Source: Actinomycetota bacterium (lineage in GTDB: Bacteria > Actinomycetota > Actinomycetes > Streptosporangiales > Streptosporangiaceae). Taken from it: DNA of 6,474 bases. The translations under genes were made by a program, and so were the position numbers. The first letter of the stretch is position 1, and the number at the start of each line of letters is the position of its first letter. Of the stretch, positions 1-6,474 are shown piece after piece. The notes beneath the pieces were generated by a model. The model was not told the DNA's origin and made no database searches. It worked only from the letters and a program-made list of their open reading frames with translations. The DNA is taken from the NCBI GenBank assembly GCA_003168295.1, contig PMST01000109.1, positions 543-7,016 on the forward strand, written 5' to 3'.

Positions 1-1624
1 GCGCCCGGTGGATCATGTACGGACGCTGCCGGGTGCCATCGGCGGCCTGGTACTCGATGCCGAACCGGTGCGGCTGCTGCAGGTCGACCTGCAGGGTAGA
101 CAGCTGCCAGCGCCGCCCGATCGCGTCCTTGACGTGCACGTCGATCTTGGGCGCGTAGAAGGCGCCGTCGCCCTCGGCGATCACGTACGGCAGGCCGAAC
201 ACGTCCAGGGCGTGCTTGAGCGCCGCTTCGGCGGCCGCCCATTCCGCCAGCTCGCCGACGTACTTGTCCGGCCGGGTGGACAGCTCCGCCTCGAACTCGG
301 TCAGGCCGAAGTCGCGCAGCAGCCCGACCACGAAGCTGAGCAGCGACGCCAGCTCGTCTTCCAGCTGATCGGGGGTGCAGAAGATGTGCGAGTCGTCCTG
401 GGTGAAACCGCGGGCCCGGGTCAGGCCGTGCACCACACCGGACTTCTCGTACCGGTACACGGTGCCGAACTCGAACAGCCGCAACGGCAGCTCCCGGTAG
501 GACCGCCCGCGCGACGCGTAGATCAAGATGTGCATCGGGCAGTTCATCGGCTTGGCATAGTAGGTCGCCCCGTCCAGCTCCATGGGCGGGAACATGCCAT
601 CGGAGTACCACTCCAGGTGCCCGGAGGTCACGAACAGGTCCGCCTTGGAGACGTGCGGGGTGGTGACGAACTCGTACCCGGCCTCCTCGTGACGGCGGCG
701 CGAGTAGTCCTCCATTACCCGGCGGATGGTGCCGCCCTTGGGATGGAAGACGGGCAGGCCGCTGCCGATCTCGGTCGGGAACGAGAACAGGTCGAGCTCG
801 GCGCCGAGCTTACGGTGATCGCGCTTCTCGGCCTCCTCCAGCTGTTTGACGTACTCGTCCTGCTTGTCCCGTGACTCCCACGCGGTGCCGTAGATCCGCT
901 GCAGCTGAGGGTTCTTCTCGCTCCCCCGCCAGTAGGCACCGCCGGTGCGCATCAGCTTGAAGGCCGGGATGTTCCTGGTGGCCGGGACGTGCGGGCCGCG
1001 GCACAGGTCCCTCCAGCACAGCGCGCCGCTGGCCGGGTCCAGGTTGTCGTAGATGGTCAGCTCGGTTCCGTCCCCGGAACCGACCTCGACCGACTCGCCC
1101 GATTCGAACTGCGCCGAGCCGGCCGCGTGGCCCTTGAGCCCGATCAGCTCGAGCTTGTACGGCTCGGCCGCGAGCTCAACAGCGGCCTCCTCGTCGGTCA
1201 CGACCCGGCGGGAGAACCGCTGGCCCTGCTTGACGATCTGGCGCATCCGGCCCTCGATCGCCTTCAGGTCCTGCGGGGTGAACGGCGCCTCGACGTCGAA
1301 GTCGTAGTAGAACCCGTTCTCCACGGGCGGGCCGATACCCAGCTTGGCCTGCGGGAACAGCTCCTGCACGGCTTGCGCCATGACGTGCGCGGCAGAATGC
1401 CGCACGATGTACCGGCCGTCGTCGCTGGCGTTATCCACCGGCTCGACAAGGTCACCGTCGGCGACCTGGCAGGCCAGATCGCGCAGTTCGCCGTTGACCC
1501 GGGCGGCGATGACGCCGGGTGGCAGGGAACCGGTCTCGCCGGAAAGGGCCGCGCCCGCGGTCGTGCCAGCCTCGACCACATGCTCGCGACCTGCGAGGGT
1601 GATACGAAGCTGCTGGCTGGACAC
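1..1624 (-). CDS. thrS: Threonyl-tRNA synthetase, C-terminal part cut by window edge
   Basis: Class II aminoacyl-tRNA synthetase that joins threonine to tRNA-Thr in the cytoplasm and hydrolyses mischarged Ser-tRNA-Thr. The first 541 codons are present and were translated directly from the minus strand. Residues 1 to about 65 form the TGS domain. The editing domain follows, with HSAAH (His76, His80) and CRGPH (Cys208, His212), the four residues known for editing in the family. The catalytic core shows GLPVFHPKG (motif 1 region), then [23 protein letters not shown] (motif 2). The three expected zinc ligands are Cys362 in MNCPMH, His413 in DDSHIF and His539 in MIHRA. The gene leaves the window inside motif 3, so the rest of that motif and the anticodon-binding domain (roughly 100-150 residues by family length) are not visible. 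The GTG start is chosen because AAGGAG lies 6 nt upstream and the TGS domain begins at once. tex lies 101 nt upstream on the same strand. Confidence 0.97.
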   Translation of the reverse strand, partial: MSSQQLRITLAGREHVVEAGTTAGAALSGETGSLPPGVIAARVNGELRDLACQVADGDLVEPVDNASDDGRYIVRHSAAHVMAQAVQELFPQAKLGIGPPVENGFYYDFDVEAPFTPQDLKAIEGRMRQIVKQGQRFSRRVVTDEEAAVELAAEPYKLELIGLKGHAAGSAQFESGESVEVGSGDGTELTIYDNLDPASGALCWRDLCRGPHVPATRNIPAFKLMRTGGAYWRGSEKNPQLQRIYGTAWESRDKQDEYVKQLEEAEKRDHRKLGAELDLFSFPTEIGSGLPVFHPKGGTIRRVMEDYSRRRHEEAGYEFVTTPHVSKADLFVTSGHLEWYSDGMFPPMELDGATYYAKPMNCPMHILIYASRGRSYRELPLRLFEFGTVYRYEKSGVVHGLTRARGFTQDDSHIFCTPDQLEDELASLLSFVVGLLRDFGLTEFEAELSTRPDKYVGELAEWAAAEAALKHALDVFGLPYVIAEGDGAFYAPKIDVHVKDAIGRRWQLSTLQVDLQQPHRFGIEYQAADGTRQRPYMIHRA

Positions 1625-1630
1625 GGTGTA

Positions 1631-1636
1631 CTCCTT
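1631..1636 (-). promoter_or_regulatory. Ribosome-binding site of thrS
   Basis: On the minus strand AAGGAG is followed by a 6-nt spacer and then GTG (1624-1622). This is a near-consensus Shine-Dalgarno sequence and it decides the thrS start, as no other start codon nearby is as well placed. Confidence 0.85.
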
Positions 1637-1650
1637 GACGGTCGGATTGC

Positions 1651-1682
1651 CTATCGGAAAAGCGGTTACCCGATGCTATCGG
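1651..1682 (-). promoter_or_regulatory. thrS leader with alternative hairpin segments (tentative)
   Basis: The 101-nt gap between the tex stop and the thrS start contains, in minus-strand order, CCGAT (1682-1678), ATCGG (1674-1670) and CCGAT (1657-1653). The middle segment can pair with the first (3-nt loop) or with the last (12-nt loop, plus one G-U pair), but not with both. CCGATAG itself is a 7-nt direct repeat (1682-1676 and 1657-1651). The last segment ends about 16 nt before the AAGGAG site. The hexamer TAGCAT (1678-1673) matches the TANNNT pattern of a -10 box but has no good -35 partner. The stems are short and could be chance; there is no U-run terminator. In E. coli the thrS leader binds ThrRS for autoregulation, but no tRNA-like anticodon arm was recognised here. 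Confidence 0.25.
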
Positions 1683-1725
1683 CACGCAGCCGTATCGCGC
1701 GCGTGAGTATTCCCGGAGACCAAGG

Positions 1726-4146
1726 TTAGCGACGGCCAGGACGATCATCCCGGCTCTTCGGCGGCTTTGAGACCAGGCCGGCCCGGCGCAGCGCGTCGGC
1801 CAGCGCGCCGTCTTGGGGCTTCGGGGCTTCGCCCTTGGGGTCGCCGCCGGCCGGGCGATTCGGGTTGGCCCGAGGGCTCGAAGGGGTGCCCGTTCGGCTA
1901 GATCGGTCGCGGCCGCCGGCCTGACGCGTCCCGTTGTCGTCGAGACGCAGCGTGAGCGAGATCCGGTGCCTGGGCACGTCGACGGAGAGCACCTTCACCC
2001 GCACCACGTCGCCGGACTTGACCACCGAGTGCGGGTCGGAGACGAAGTTCTTTGACATGGCGGACACGTGGACCAGGCCGTCCTGGTGCACACCGACGTC
2101 CACGAACGCGCCGAACGCCGCGACGTTGGTGACCACGCCCTCGAGCACCATGCCTGGTTCCAGGTCGCCAATTTTCTCCACGCCCTCGGCGAAGGTCGCG
2201 GTGGTGAACGCGGGGCGCGGGTCGCGGCCGGGCTTCTCGAGCTCGCGCAGGATGTCGGTGACCGTCGGCAGCCCGAAACGCTCGTCGGTGAACTTCTCCG
2301 GCCGCAGGCCGCGCAAGACCGCGGTGCTGCCGATCAGGTCGCCGGCCGCGCTGCCGGTCACGGCCAGGATGCGGCGGACCACGGGATAGGCCTCGGGATG
2401 GACGCCCGAGGCGTCGAGCGGGTCGTCGCCGCCGCGGATGCGCAGGAACCCGGCGCACTGCTCGAAAGCCTTCGGGCCGAGCCGGGGCACGGCCATCAGC
2501 TGCTTCCGGGTCTTGAAGGGACCTTCGGAATCGCGGCGGGCCACGATCGCGGCCGCCAGGTTAGCTGTGATCCCCGACACCCGGGCCAGCAGTGGCTGCG
2601 ACGCGGTGTTCAGGTCGACGCCTACCGCGTTCACGCAGTCCTCGACCACGGCGTCCAGTGAGTGCGACAGCTTGCCCTCCGCGACGTCGTGCTGGTACTG
2701 GCCGACGCCGATCGACTTCGGGTCGATCTTGACCAGCTCGGCCAGCGGATCCTGCAAACGGCGCGCGATCGAGACCGCGCCGCGGAGCGAGACGTCCATG
2801 CCGGGTAGTTCGGCGGAGGCATAGGCCGAGGCCGAGTACACGCTGGCGCCGGCCTCGGAGACCACCACCTTGGTGAGCTTGAGGTCAGGGTGGCGCTTCA
2901 TCAGGTCGGCGGCCAGCCGGTCGGTCTCCCGCGAGGCCGTGCCGTTGCCGATGGCGATGAGCTCGGCGTGATGGGCCTGCGCGAGCTTGGCCAGGACGTC
3001 GATGGCCTCGTCCCAGCGGCGGTGCGGCTCGTGCGGGTAGATCGTGGCGGTGCCGAGCGCCTTGCCGGTTTTATCGGTGACGGCGACCTTGACGCCGGTG
3101 CGGAAGCCCGGGTCCAGGCCGATCGTGGTCCGCGCGCCTGCCGGGGCGGCCAGCAGCAGGTCGCGCAGGTTGGCGGCGAACACCCGGACCGCCTCGTCCT
3201 CGGCCGCCTGCCACAGGCGGACCCGCATGTCCACGCTCAGGTGCACCAGGATGCGGGTGCGCCAGGCCCAGTGCACCGTGGCCGCCAGCCACGCGTCCGC
3301 GGGACGCCCTTCATCGCGCAGGCCGAAGCGCTCGGCGATGCGGGTCTCGTTCTCGGCGTCGCTGATCCCCGGGTCCAGGGTGAGGTCGAGGATCTCCTCT
3401 TTCTCGCCCCGGAACAGGGCCAGGATGCGGTGCGAGGGCAGCCGCGCGAACGGCTCGCTGAACTCGAAGTAGTCGGCGAACTTGGCCCCCTTTTCTTCCT
3501 GGCCCTCGCGTACCTTGGAGCCCAGCGTGCCGCGGGCGGCCATCGCCTCACGCAGTTCCCCGAGCAGGTCCGCGTCCTCGGCGAACCGCTCGACCAGGAT
3601 CGCGCGGGCGCCGTCCAGGGCCGCGGTCACGTCCGCGACGCCGCGCTCGGCGTCGACGAAGTTCGCCGCCTCGAGGAGGGGATTTCTGCCCGGGTCAGCG
3701 AAGAGGAGGCCGGCCAGCGGCTCCAGGCCAGCCTCGCGGGCGATCTGGGCCCGAGTGCGGCGTTTCGGCTTGTAGGGCAGGTACAGGTCCTCCAGCCGCG
3801 CCTTGGAGTCGGCGGCGCGGATCTGGCGTTCGAGCTCGTCGGTCAGCTTGCCCTGGGTGCCGATCTCGGTCAGGATCGCGTCCCGGCGCTCGTCGAGTTC
3901 GCGCAGGTAGCGCAGGCGCTCCTCGAGCGTGCGCAGCTGCGCGTCGTCGAGCGTGCCGGTGGCTTCCTTGCGGTACCTGGCGATGAACGGCACGGTGGCG
4001 CCGCCGTCGAGCAACTCCACGGCGGCGCTGACCTGCCGGACAGCCACGCCCAGCTCGTCGGCGATCCGCTGGTCCACGGACTTCGCTGACGGAGCCGGCT
4101 TGCCGCCGGATGGCGGCCGTTTGTCCTCTGATTGAATCTGCGTCAC
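1726..4146 (-). CDS. tex: Tex family RNA-binding transcription accessory protein
   Basis: Tex is a conserved cytoplasmic nucleic-acid-binding protein, related to eukaryotic Spt6, linked to transcription and RNA metabolism; its precise role is still poorly defined. The 806-residue product shows the whole family architecture. The N-terminal helical region (about 25-130) carries the typical [15 protein letters not shown] (54-68) and [13 protein letters not shown] YqgF/RNase H-like domain starts at [12 protein letters not shown] (340-351) and contains [12 protein letters not shown] (397-408). [11 protein letters not shown] (478-488) is a family signature. Helix-hairpin-helix motifs span about 505-570 ([34 protein letters not shown]). 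An S1 RNA-binding domain spans about 663-735 ([21 protein letters not shown]). Residues 738-806 form a basic, Pro/Gly/Arg/Ser-rich tail, probably disordered, which makes the protein slightly longer than the usual 720-790. The start is GTG; no Shine-Dalgarno is present, and a -10-like box lies 6 nt upstream, so the mRNA may be leaderless. Stop TAA; thrS follows after 101 nt. Confidence 0.96.
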   Translation of the reverse strand: MTQIQSEDKRPPSGGKPAPSAKSVDQRIADELGVAVRQVSAAVELLDGGATVPFIARYRKEATGTLDDAQLRTLEERLRYLRELDERRDAILTEIGTQGKLTDELERQIRAADSKARLEDLYLPYKPKRRTRAQIAREAGLEPLAGLLFADPGRNPLLEAANFVDAERGVADVTAALDGARAILVERFAEDADLLGELREAMAARGTLGSKVREGQEEKGAKFADYFEFSEPFARLPSHRILALFRGEKEEILDLTLDPGISDAENETRIAERFGLRDEGRPADAWLAATVHWAWRTRILVHLSVDMRVRLWQAAEDEAVRVFAANLRDLLLAAPAGARTTIGLDPGFRTGVKVAVTDKTGKALGTATIYPHEPHRRWDEAIDVLAKLAQAHHAELIAIGNGTASRETDRLAADLMKRHPDLKLTKVVVSEAGASVYSASAYASAELPGMDVSLRGAVSIARRLQDPLAELVKIDPKSIGVGQYQHDVAEGKLSHSLDAVVEDCVNAVGVDLNTASQPLLARVSGITANLAAAIVARRDSEGPFKTRKQLMAVPRLGPKAFEQCAGFLRIRGGDDPLDASGVHPEAYPVVRRILAVTGSAAGDLIGSTAVLRGLRPEKFTDERFGLPTVTDILRELEKPGRDPRPAFTTATFAEGVEKIGDLEPGMVLEGVVTNVAAFGAFVDVGVHQDGLVHVSAMSKNFVSDPHSVVKSGDVVRVKVLSVDVPRHRISLTLRLDDNGTRQAGGRDRSSRTGTPSSPRANPNRPAGGDPKGEAPKPQDGALADALRRAGLVSKPPKSRDDRPGRR

Positions 4147-4152
4147 CAGAGC

Positions 4153-4184
4153 ATTGTGCCAGCGAGCCGCCGCCCTGATGTCAA
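4153..4184 (-). promoter_or_regulatory. Candidate leaderless promoter of tex
   Basis: On the minus strand a perfect -35 hexamer TTGACA (4184-4179) is followed after 20 nt by CACAAT (4158-4153), preceded by TGG, which gives an extended -10 (TGn). The -10 box ends 6 nt before the GTG start at 4146, so transcription would begin at or next to the start codon. No purine-rich Shine-Dalgarno lies between them. The 20-nt spacer is longer than the usual 16-18, which weakens the -35 call; the extended -10 could compensate. The promoter fills the 56-nt gap after the upstream gene. Confidence 0.5.
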
Positions 4185-4202
4185 CGTGCGGTGCTGCTGA
4201 GG

Positions 4203-4766
4203 CTAGGCGAGCGTAAAGCGCTGGATGCTCACGCCGTCGGTGCCGATTTCTGTGACGTCGGCGAGCTTCAGCCTGGTCATCTTGGCCCCGTCGAACAGTC
4301 GCTTGCCGGTGCCAAGCACCAGCGGGAAGACCATCAGCCGGTACTCGTCGACCAGGCCCAGATCGGTGAGCGCGCGCACCAGCGTGGCGCTGCCCGCGAC
4401 CAGGATGTCGCCTTCGTAGCTGTTCTTGAGCTCGGCCACGCCGTCGGTACTGGTCAGGATCGTCGAGTTCTCCCAGGTCGGGCGCTGCAGGGTGGCGGAG
4501 ACCACGTACTTCGGCATCCCGTTCATCTTGTCGGCGAAACCCACCGGGTCGGTCATGGTCGGCCAGGCCTGGGCGAAGCCCTCGTAAGTGACCCGGCCGA
4601 GCAGCTGGGCGTCGGCCGCCATCAGCTCGTCGAGCTTGAACTTGCGCCCTTCCTCACCCTGATCGAAGCTGAACGACCAGCCGCCATGCTCGTAGCCCTC
4701 GGCCCCGCCCGGGTCCTCGATGACGCCATCCAGCGAGATGAACTCCGTCACCACGATCTTGCCCAT
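4203..4766 (-). CDS. Dihydrofolate reductase family protein (RibD C-terminal domain-like)
   Basis: A 187-residue stand-alone protein of the DHFR/RibD-C fold, a group of NAD(P)H-dependent reductases. The N-terminus [21 protein letters not shown] (1-21) is the characteristic first strand and loop of the family. [15 protein letters not shown] (55-69) and the C-terminal [38 protein letters not shown] (121-158) carry the nucleotide-binding G-S-A-T-L and G-T-G-K-R-L-F motifs. The length matches single-domain members. These proteins are common and often multi-copy in actinobacteria, usually with unknown substrate; it should not be called folate DHFR (FolA) or a riboflavin enzyme on this evidence, since no deaminase domain is attached and no rib genes are nearby. 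ATG start with GGGAG 8 nt upstream. It sits 91 nt after the hydrolase gene and 56 nt before tex on the same strand. Confidence 0.9.
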   Translation of the reverse strand: MGKIVVTEFISLDGVIEDPGGAEGYEHGGWSFSFDQGEEGRKFKLDELMAADAQLLGRVTYEGFAQAWPTMTDPVGFADKMNGMPKYVVSATLQRPTWENSTILTSTDGVAELKNSYEGDILVAGSATLVRALTDLGLVDEYRLMVFPLVLGTGKRLFDGAKMTRLKLADVTEIGTDGVSIQRFTLA

Positions 4767-4774
4767 GTTCTTGT

Positions 4775-4779
4775 CTCCC
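4775..4779 (-). promoter_or_regulatory. Ribosome-binding site of the RibD-C-like gene
   Basis: GGGAG on the minus strand stands 8 nt before the ATG at 4766-4764 and supports that start. Confidence 0.75.
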
Positions 4780-4798
4780 GTCCGTTGGTAGCTTGCTC

Positions 4799-4804
4799 AA
4801 CGTA
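4799..4804 (-). promoter_or_regulatory. Possible -10 box ahead of the RibD-C-like gene
   Basis: TACGTT on the minus strand fits TANNNT and lies 32 nt before the start codon, leaving room for a leader containing the GGGAG site. The hexamer at the proper -35 distance, GAGTTC, is poor. The rest of the 91-nt gap (4767-4857) shows no terminator or strong repeat, so read-through from the hydrolase gene is equally possible. Confidence 0.22.
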
Positions 4805-4857
4805 GACCACGGGACGCGCCCGAACTCATCGGATGATCGTCCTGCATCGGGATCGAC

Positions 4858-5778
4858 CTAGGGATTCAGGCCGGCCAGGTCGAGGAGGTCGTCCAGGATG
4901 CGGTCCAGGGAGCTGACGGTCAGGGAGAGATGACCTTCACCCGGGAGCAGGTGGGCCCGGGCGCCGGGAATGCTGGCCGCCAGCCACTGGCCGTGGGCGA
5001 ACGGGACCATCTTGTCCTGATCGCCTTGCCAGATGGCGACGGGCGCGGCGGGCGTGCCGCGGGGGTCAAGGGCCGGGTCGAGGGAAAAGCCCCAGTCCTT
5101 GACGAACGCCAGGTCATCGTCGCGCCAGCCGGCGATGCCGGTGTTCATCGAGGCTCGCAGGGCGGCGGCGACATAGTCGGCGAACTCCCCGGTGAGCGCG
5201 GCCTGGTCGGCGGCGATCACCAGGCCGCCCAGAGCCTGAGCCACGTCGGCGCCGGTGACGGTGCCCAGCGCGGCCGCGGCGCTGTCGAGGAACTGGGTCA
5301 GCACCGCCTCGCCCGCGACGGCGGCACCGAACTCATCGACGTTCTCCGCCCCCATGCCGGCCGCCCAGTCGAGTCCCTTCGCCTGATAGGGGGCCACCCC
5401 GGCGACCGACGCTGCCGCCAGGCAGCGCCCGGGCAAGGCCGCGGCGCAGGCCAGCGTGTGCGGTCCGCCGCCGGACCAGCCGGCGGTGACGAAGGTGTCC
5501 GCACCGAGTTCGTCGAGGACCGCGGCGGTATCCGCGGCCACGTCGACCACCCGCCGCCCGGGCCGGGGCGTCGATCCCTCGTAGCCGGGCCTGGCGGCCA
5601 GGATGACCCGCAGGCCGCGGGCCTGGGCCGCCCGCGCCGTGGGCGGGTACAGGACCAGCCCGACCGGAGTGCCCTCGTGCAGCACCAGCGGCAGGCCGTC
5701 GGCGGGGCCAGCGCTGAGCACGTCGATTTTCCGGCCGTCGGGCACGGTGACAATGCGTCGCTCGGTGTCCAGGTCCAC
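4858..5778 (-). CDS. Alpha/beta hydrolase fold protein
   Basis: A 306-residue serine hydrolase of the alpha/beta fold, probably cytoplasmic as no signal peptide or membrane segment is seen. HEGTPVG (34-40) corresponds to the H-G-T-P-G oxyanion region of the family. The nucleophile elbow is GWSGGG, Ser102. The likely catalytic acid is Asp255 in WQGDQDKMVP (250-259; Asp253 is a less likely alternative) and the catalytic histidine is His283 in GEGHLSL. All three triad residues are therefore present and the enzyme should be active. The sequence from about 130 to 230 is the variable cap, which sets the substrate; the substrate cannot be named. The GTG start is only 5 nt after the stop of the split-barrel gene and has no clear Shine-Dalgarno, so translation is probably coupled to that gene. 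The stop is TAG. Confidence 0.92.
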   Translation of the reverse strand: MDLDTERRIVTVPDGRKIDVLSAGPADGLPLVLHEGTPVGLVLYPPTARAAQARGLRVILAARPGYEGSTPRPGRRVVDVAADTAAVLDELGADTFVTAGWSGGGPHTLACAAALPGRCLAAASVAGVAPYQAKGLDWAAGMGAENVDEFGAAVAGEAVLTQFLDSAAAALGTVTGADVAQALGGLVIAADQAALTGEFADYVAAALRASMNTGIAGWRDDDLAFVKDWGFSLDPALDPRGTPAAPVAIWQGDQDKMVPFAHGQWLAASIPGARAHLLPGEGHLSLTVSSLDRILDDLLDLAGLNP

Positions 5779-5783
5779 GATCG

Positions 5784-6233
5784 TCAGCCGCGCGGCCGGG
5801 CGAAGCCCCGCTCGGGCGTGACCAGGACGGCGACGCGACGCTCCTGCGCCATCACCCGGTCGTAGGCGTCGAAGTCGTCGTGCGTTCCGCCCGCGGCGGT
5901 AAAGATCTCCCGCAGCAGCAGGCGCAGCCGCTCCGCGTCCACCCCGGGCATCGGGTCGTCCGGCCCGGCCAGCTCGACCGGTCCCTCAGCGGACGCCCAC
6001 TCCCAGCCCGCCCGGACCACGACCGTGGCCCGCGGCCGGGCCCGCAGGTTGGCGACCCGGTGCGCGTCACCGCGGCTGACCAGGCCGACAACCTGCGCCC
6101 CGGTGACGGGATGCGGAAGCACGCCCGCGTTGACCACCGACGACTGGATCGTCCCGTCCGGCCGCAGCGTCGACACCACCACCAAGCCGTGGTCACCCTC
6201 GACCAGCCGGGCAAAGTCCTCAAGTCCGCTCAC
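5784..6233 (-). CDS. PPOX-class split-barrel protein, probably F420- or flavin-dependent
   Basis: A 149-residue protein resembling the pyridoxamine-phosphate-oxidase-like split-barrel family that in actinobacteria includes many F420-dependent oxidoreductases (FDOR-B, Rv1155-like). What is seen: an N-terminal FARLVEGDHGLVVVSTLRPDGTIQSSVVN (7-35), where T-L-R-P-D-G-T is the first barrel hairpin; SRGDAHRVANLRARPRATVVV (53-73), equivalent to the family's R/K-rich cofactor phosphate-binding stretch followed by N-L-R-x-x-P-R; WASAEGPVEL (79-88); and a final RVAVLVTPERGF strand (133-144). Family members of this length are normal. The cofactor (F420, FMN or haem/biliverdin) cannot be decided from sequence. 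It is the first gene of a tight pair with the alpha/beta hydrolase. GTG start with no Shine-Dalgarno but with TAGGCT ending 6 nt upstream, suggesting leaderless expression. A serpin gene diverges from it across a 60-nt spacer. Confidence 0.87.
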   Translation of the reverse strand: MSGLEDFARLVEGDHGLVVVSTLRPDGTIQSSVVNAGVLPHPVTGAQVVGLVSRGDAHRVANLRARPRATVVVRAGWEWASAEGPVELAGPDDPMPGVDAERLRLLLREIFTAAGGTHDDFDAYDRVMAQERRVAVLVTPERGFARPRG

Positions 6234-6239
6234 CGCGCC

Positions 6240-6266
6240 AGCCTAACGCGGGTTGGTGTGATCCAA
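6240..6266 (-). promoter_or_regulatory. Candidate leaderless promoter of the split-barrel gene
   Basis: On the minus strand TTGGAT (6266-6261) and TAGGCT (6245-6240) are separated by 15 nt. TAGGCT is a good actinobacterial -10 (TANNNT) and ends 6 nt before the GTG at 6233, so the first transcribed base would be at or next to the start codon. There is no Shine-Dalgarno in those 6 nt (GGCGCG). The spacer is slightly short. Confidence 0.55.
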
Positions 6267-6278
6267 GGGTGTACGGGG

Positions 6279-6285
6279 AAGGTGG
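6279..6285 (+). promoter_or_regulatory. Ribosome-binding site of the serpin gene
   Basis: AAGGTGG, within a purine-rich run that begins at 6275, lies 8 nt before the ATG at 6294. This favours that ATG over an in-frame GTG at 6282 inside the site and over a second ATG at 6315 with no purine-rich sequence ahead of it. Confidence 0.6.
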
Positions 6286-6293
6286 CACAGACG

Positions 6294-6474
6294 ATGCCTG
6301 ACGACGCAGCCCTGATGACCACGGCCCGCGAGTCCGCGGCGGCCGCCAACGCGTTCGGCGCCGACCTGTACCAGCGGCTGGCGCAGGACGGCGCGAACAC
6401 GGTTTTCTCCCCGGTCAGCGTGGCCAGTGCCTTGTGGATGGCCTGGTGCGGGGCCCGCGGCCAGACCGCGGCGG
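6294..6474 (+). CDS. Serpin family protease inhibitor, N-terminal fragment
   Basis: Sixty codons are visible before the window ends. The translation begins MPDDAALMTTARESAAAANAF and continues ADLYQRLAQDGANTVFSPVSVASALWMAWCGARGQTAA. Residues 19-29 (N-A-F-G-A-D-L-Y) match helix A of serpins, and residues 34-60 match strand 6B and helix B, whose family pattern is N-x-x-F-S-P-x-S-(x)3-A-L-(x)6-G-A-x-G-x-T. Serpins are about 370-420 residues long and trap target proteases by a large conformational change driven by cleavage of the reactive-centre loop, which lies near the C-terminus and is outside this window, so inhibitory activity and target cannot be judged. No signal peptide is visible, so a cytoplasmic site is likely if this start is right. 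The gene diverges from the split-barrel gene with 60 nt between start codons; no convincing plus-strand -10 box was found in that gap. Confidence 0.85.
   Translation, partial: MPDDAALMTTARESAAAANAFGADLYQRLAQDGANTVFSPVSVASALWMAWCGARGQTAA

Noticed and set aside
8..874. Long plus-strand open frame of 288 codons
   Set aside because: It lies entirely antisense to thrS, whose translation shows all catalytic, editing and zinc-site residues. Antisense open frames are expected in high-GC DNA, and the product resembles no known family.
2890..4089. Plus-strand open frame of 399 codons
   Set aside because: It is antisense to the conserved N-terminal and YqgF regions of tex; its Gln/Val/Arg/Gly-rich product is typical of a mirror frame.
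4143..4154. Tiny minus-strand frame ATG-CTC-TGG-TGA whose stop overlaps the tex GTG, possibly a leader peptide
   Set aside because: Three codons are too few to mean anything, there is no ribosome-binding site, and its ATG overlaps the proposed -10 box, so it would not be transcribed from that promoter.
4767..4857. Possible terminator between the hydrolase and RibD-C-like genes
   Set aside because: The best inverted repeat on the minus strand, TCAT-CCG-ATGA, has 4-bp arms and no following T-run.
4930..5865. Plus-strand open frame of 311 codons
   Set aside because: It is antisense to the alpha/beta hydrolase with its complete Ser-Asp-His triad and runs across the boundary of two real genes.
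6253..6266. Inverted repeat TTGG-N6-CCAA overlapping the -35 of the split-barrel promoter, possible operator
   Set aside because: Only 4-bp arms; inner bases do not continue the symmetry, so it is within chance expectation. It would need conservation in relatives to be taken seriously.

Overview
This window is high-GC DNA (G+C clearly dominates, codon third positions are almost all G or C, GTG starts are frequent) with an actinobacterial gene repertoire: an F420/flavin split-barrel oxidoreductase, a RibD-C type reductase, a Tex protein with a long basic Pro/Gly-rich tail, and probable leaderless promoters. A filamentous or soil actinomycete is the best guess. The serpin at the right edge is compatible with this, since serpins are known from a few actinobacteria such as Thermobifida. 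The genus cannot be fixed from the sequence alone.

Layout. Five genes lie on the minus strand and one starts on the plus strand. Read in the minus direction from the right they are: a PPOX/F420-type split-barrel protein (6233-5784), an alpha/beta hydrolase only 5 nt downstream (5778-4858), a dihydrofolate-reductase-like RibD-C protein (4766-4203), the RNA-binding transcription accessory protein Tex (4146-1726), and threonyl-tRNA synthetase thrS (1624 to the left edge, cut inside motif 3). Diverging from the split-barrel gene across a 60-nt spacer, a serpin gene begins at 6294 and leaves the window after 60 codons.

Expression. The split-barrel gene and tex both start with GTG, lack a Shine-Dalgarno sequence and have a -10-like hexamer ending 6 nt before the start codon. 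This is the arrangement expected for leaderless mRNAs. The hydrolase has no convincing ribosome-binding site and probably depends on translation of the split-barrel gene. The RibD-C gene, thrS and the serpin gene have visible Shine-Dalgarno sequences. No clear intrinsic terminator was seen between any of the minus-strand genes, so read-through from tex into thrS is possible.

How the genes relate. tex and thrS are housekeeping genes for transcription and translation. The three smaller genes look like accessory oxidoreductase/hydrolase functions without an identifiable pathway. No RNA gene, mobile element, CRISPR array or phage feature was seen. Nothing here amounts to a clear new system; the most notable items are the bacterial serpin, the two leaderless promoter candidates, and a short set of mutually exclusive pairing segments ahead of thrS.
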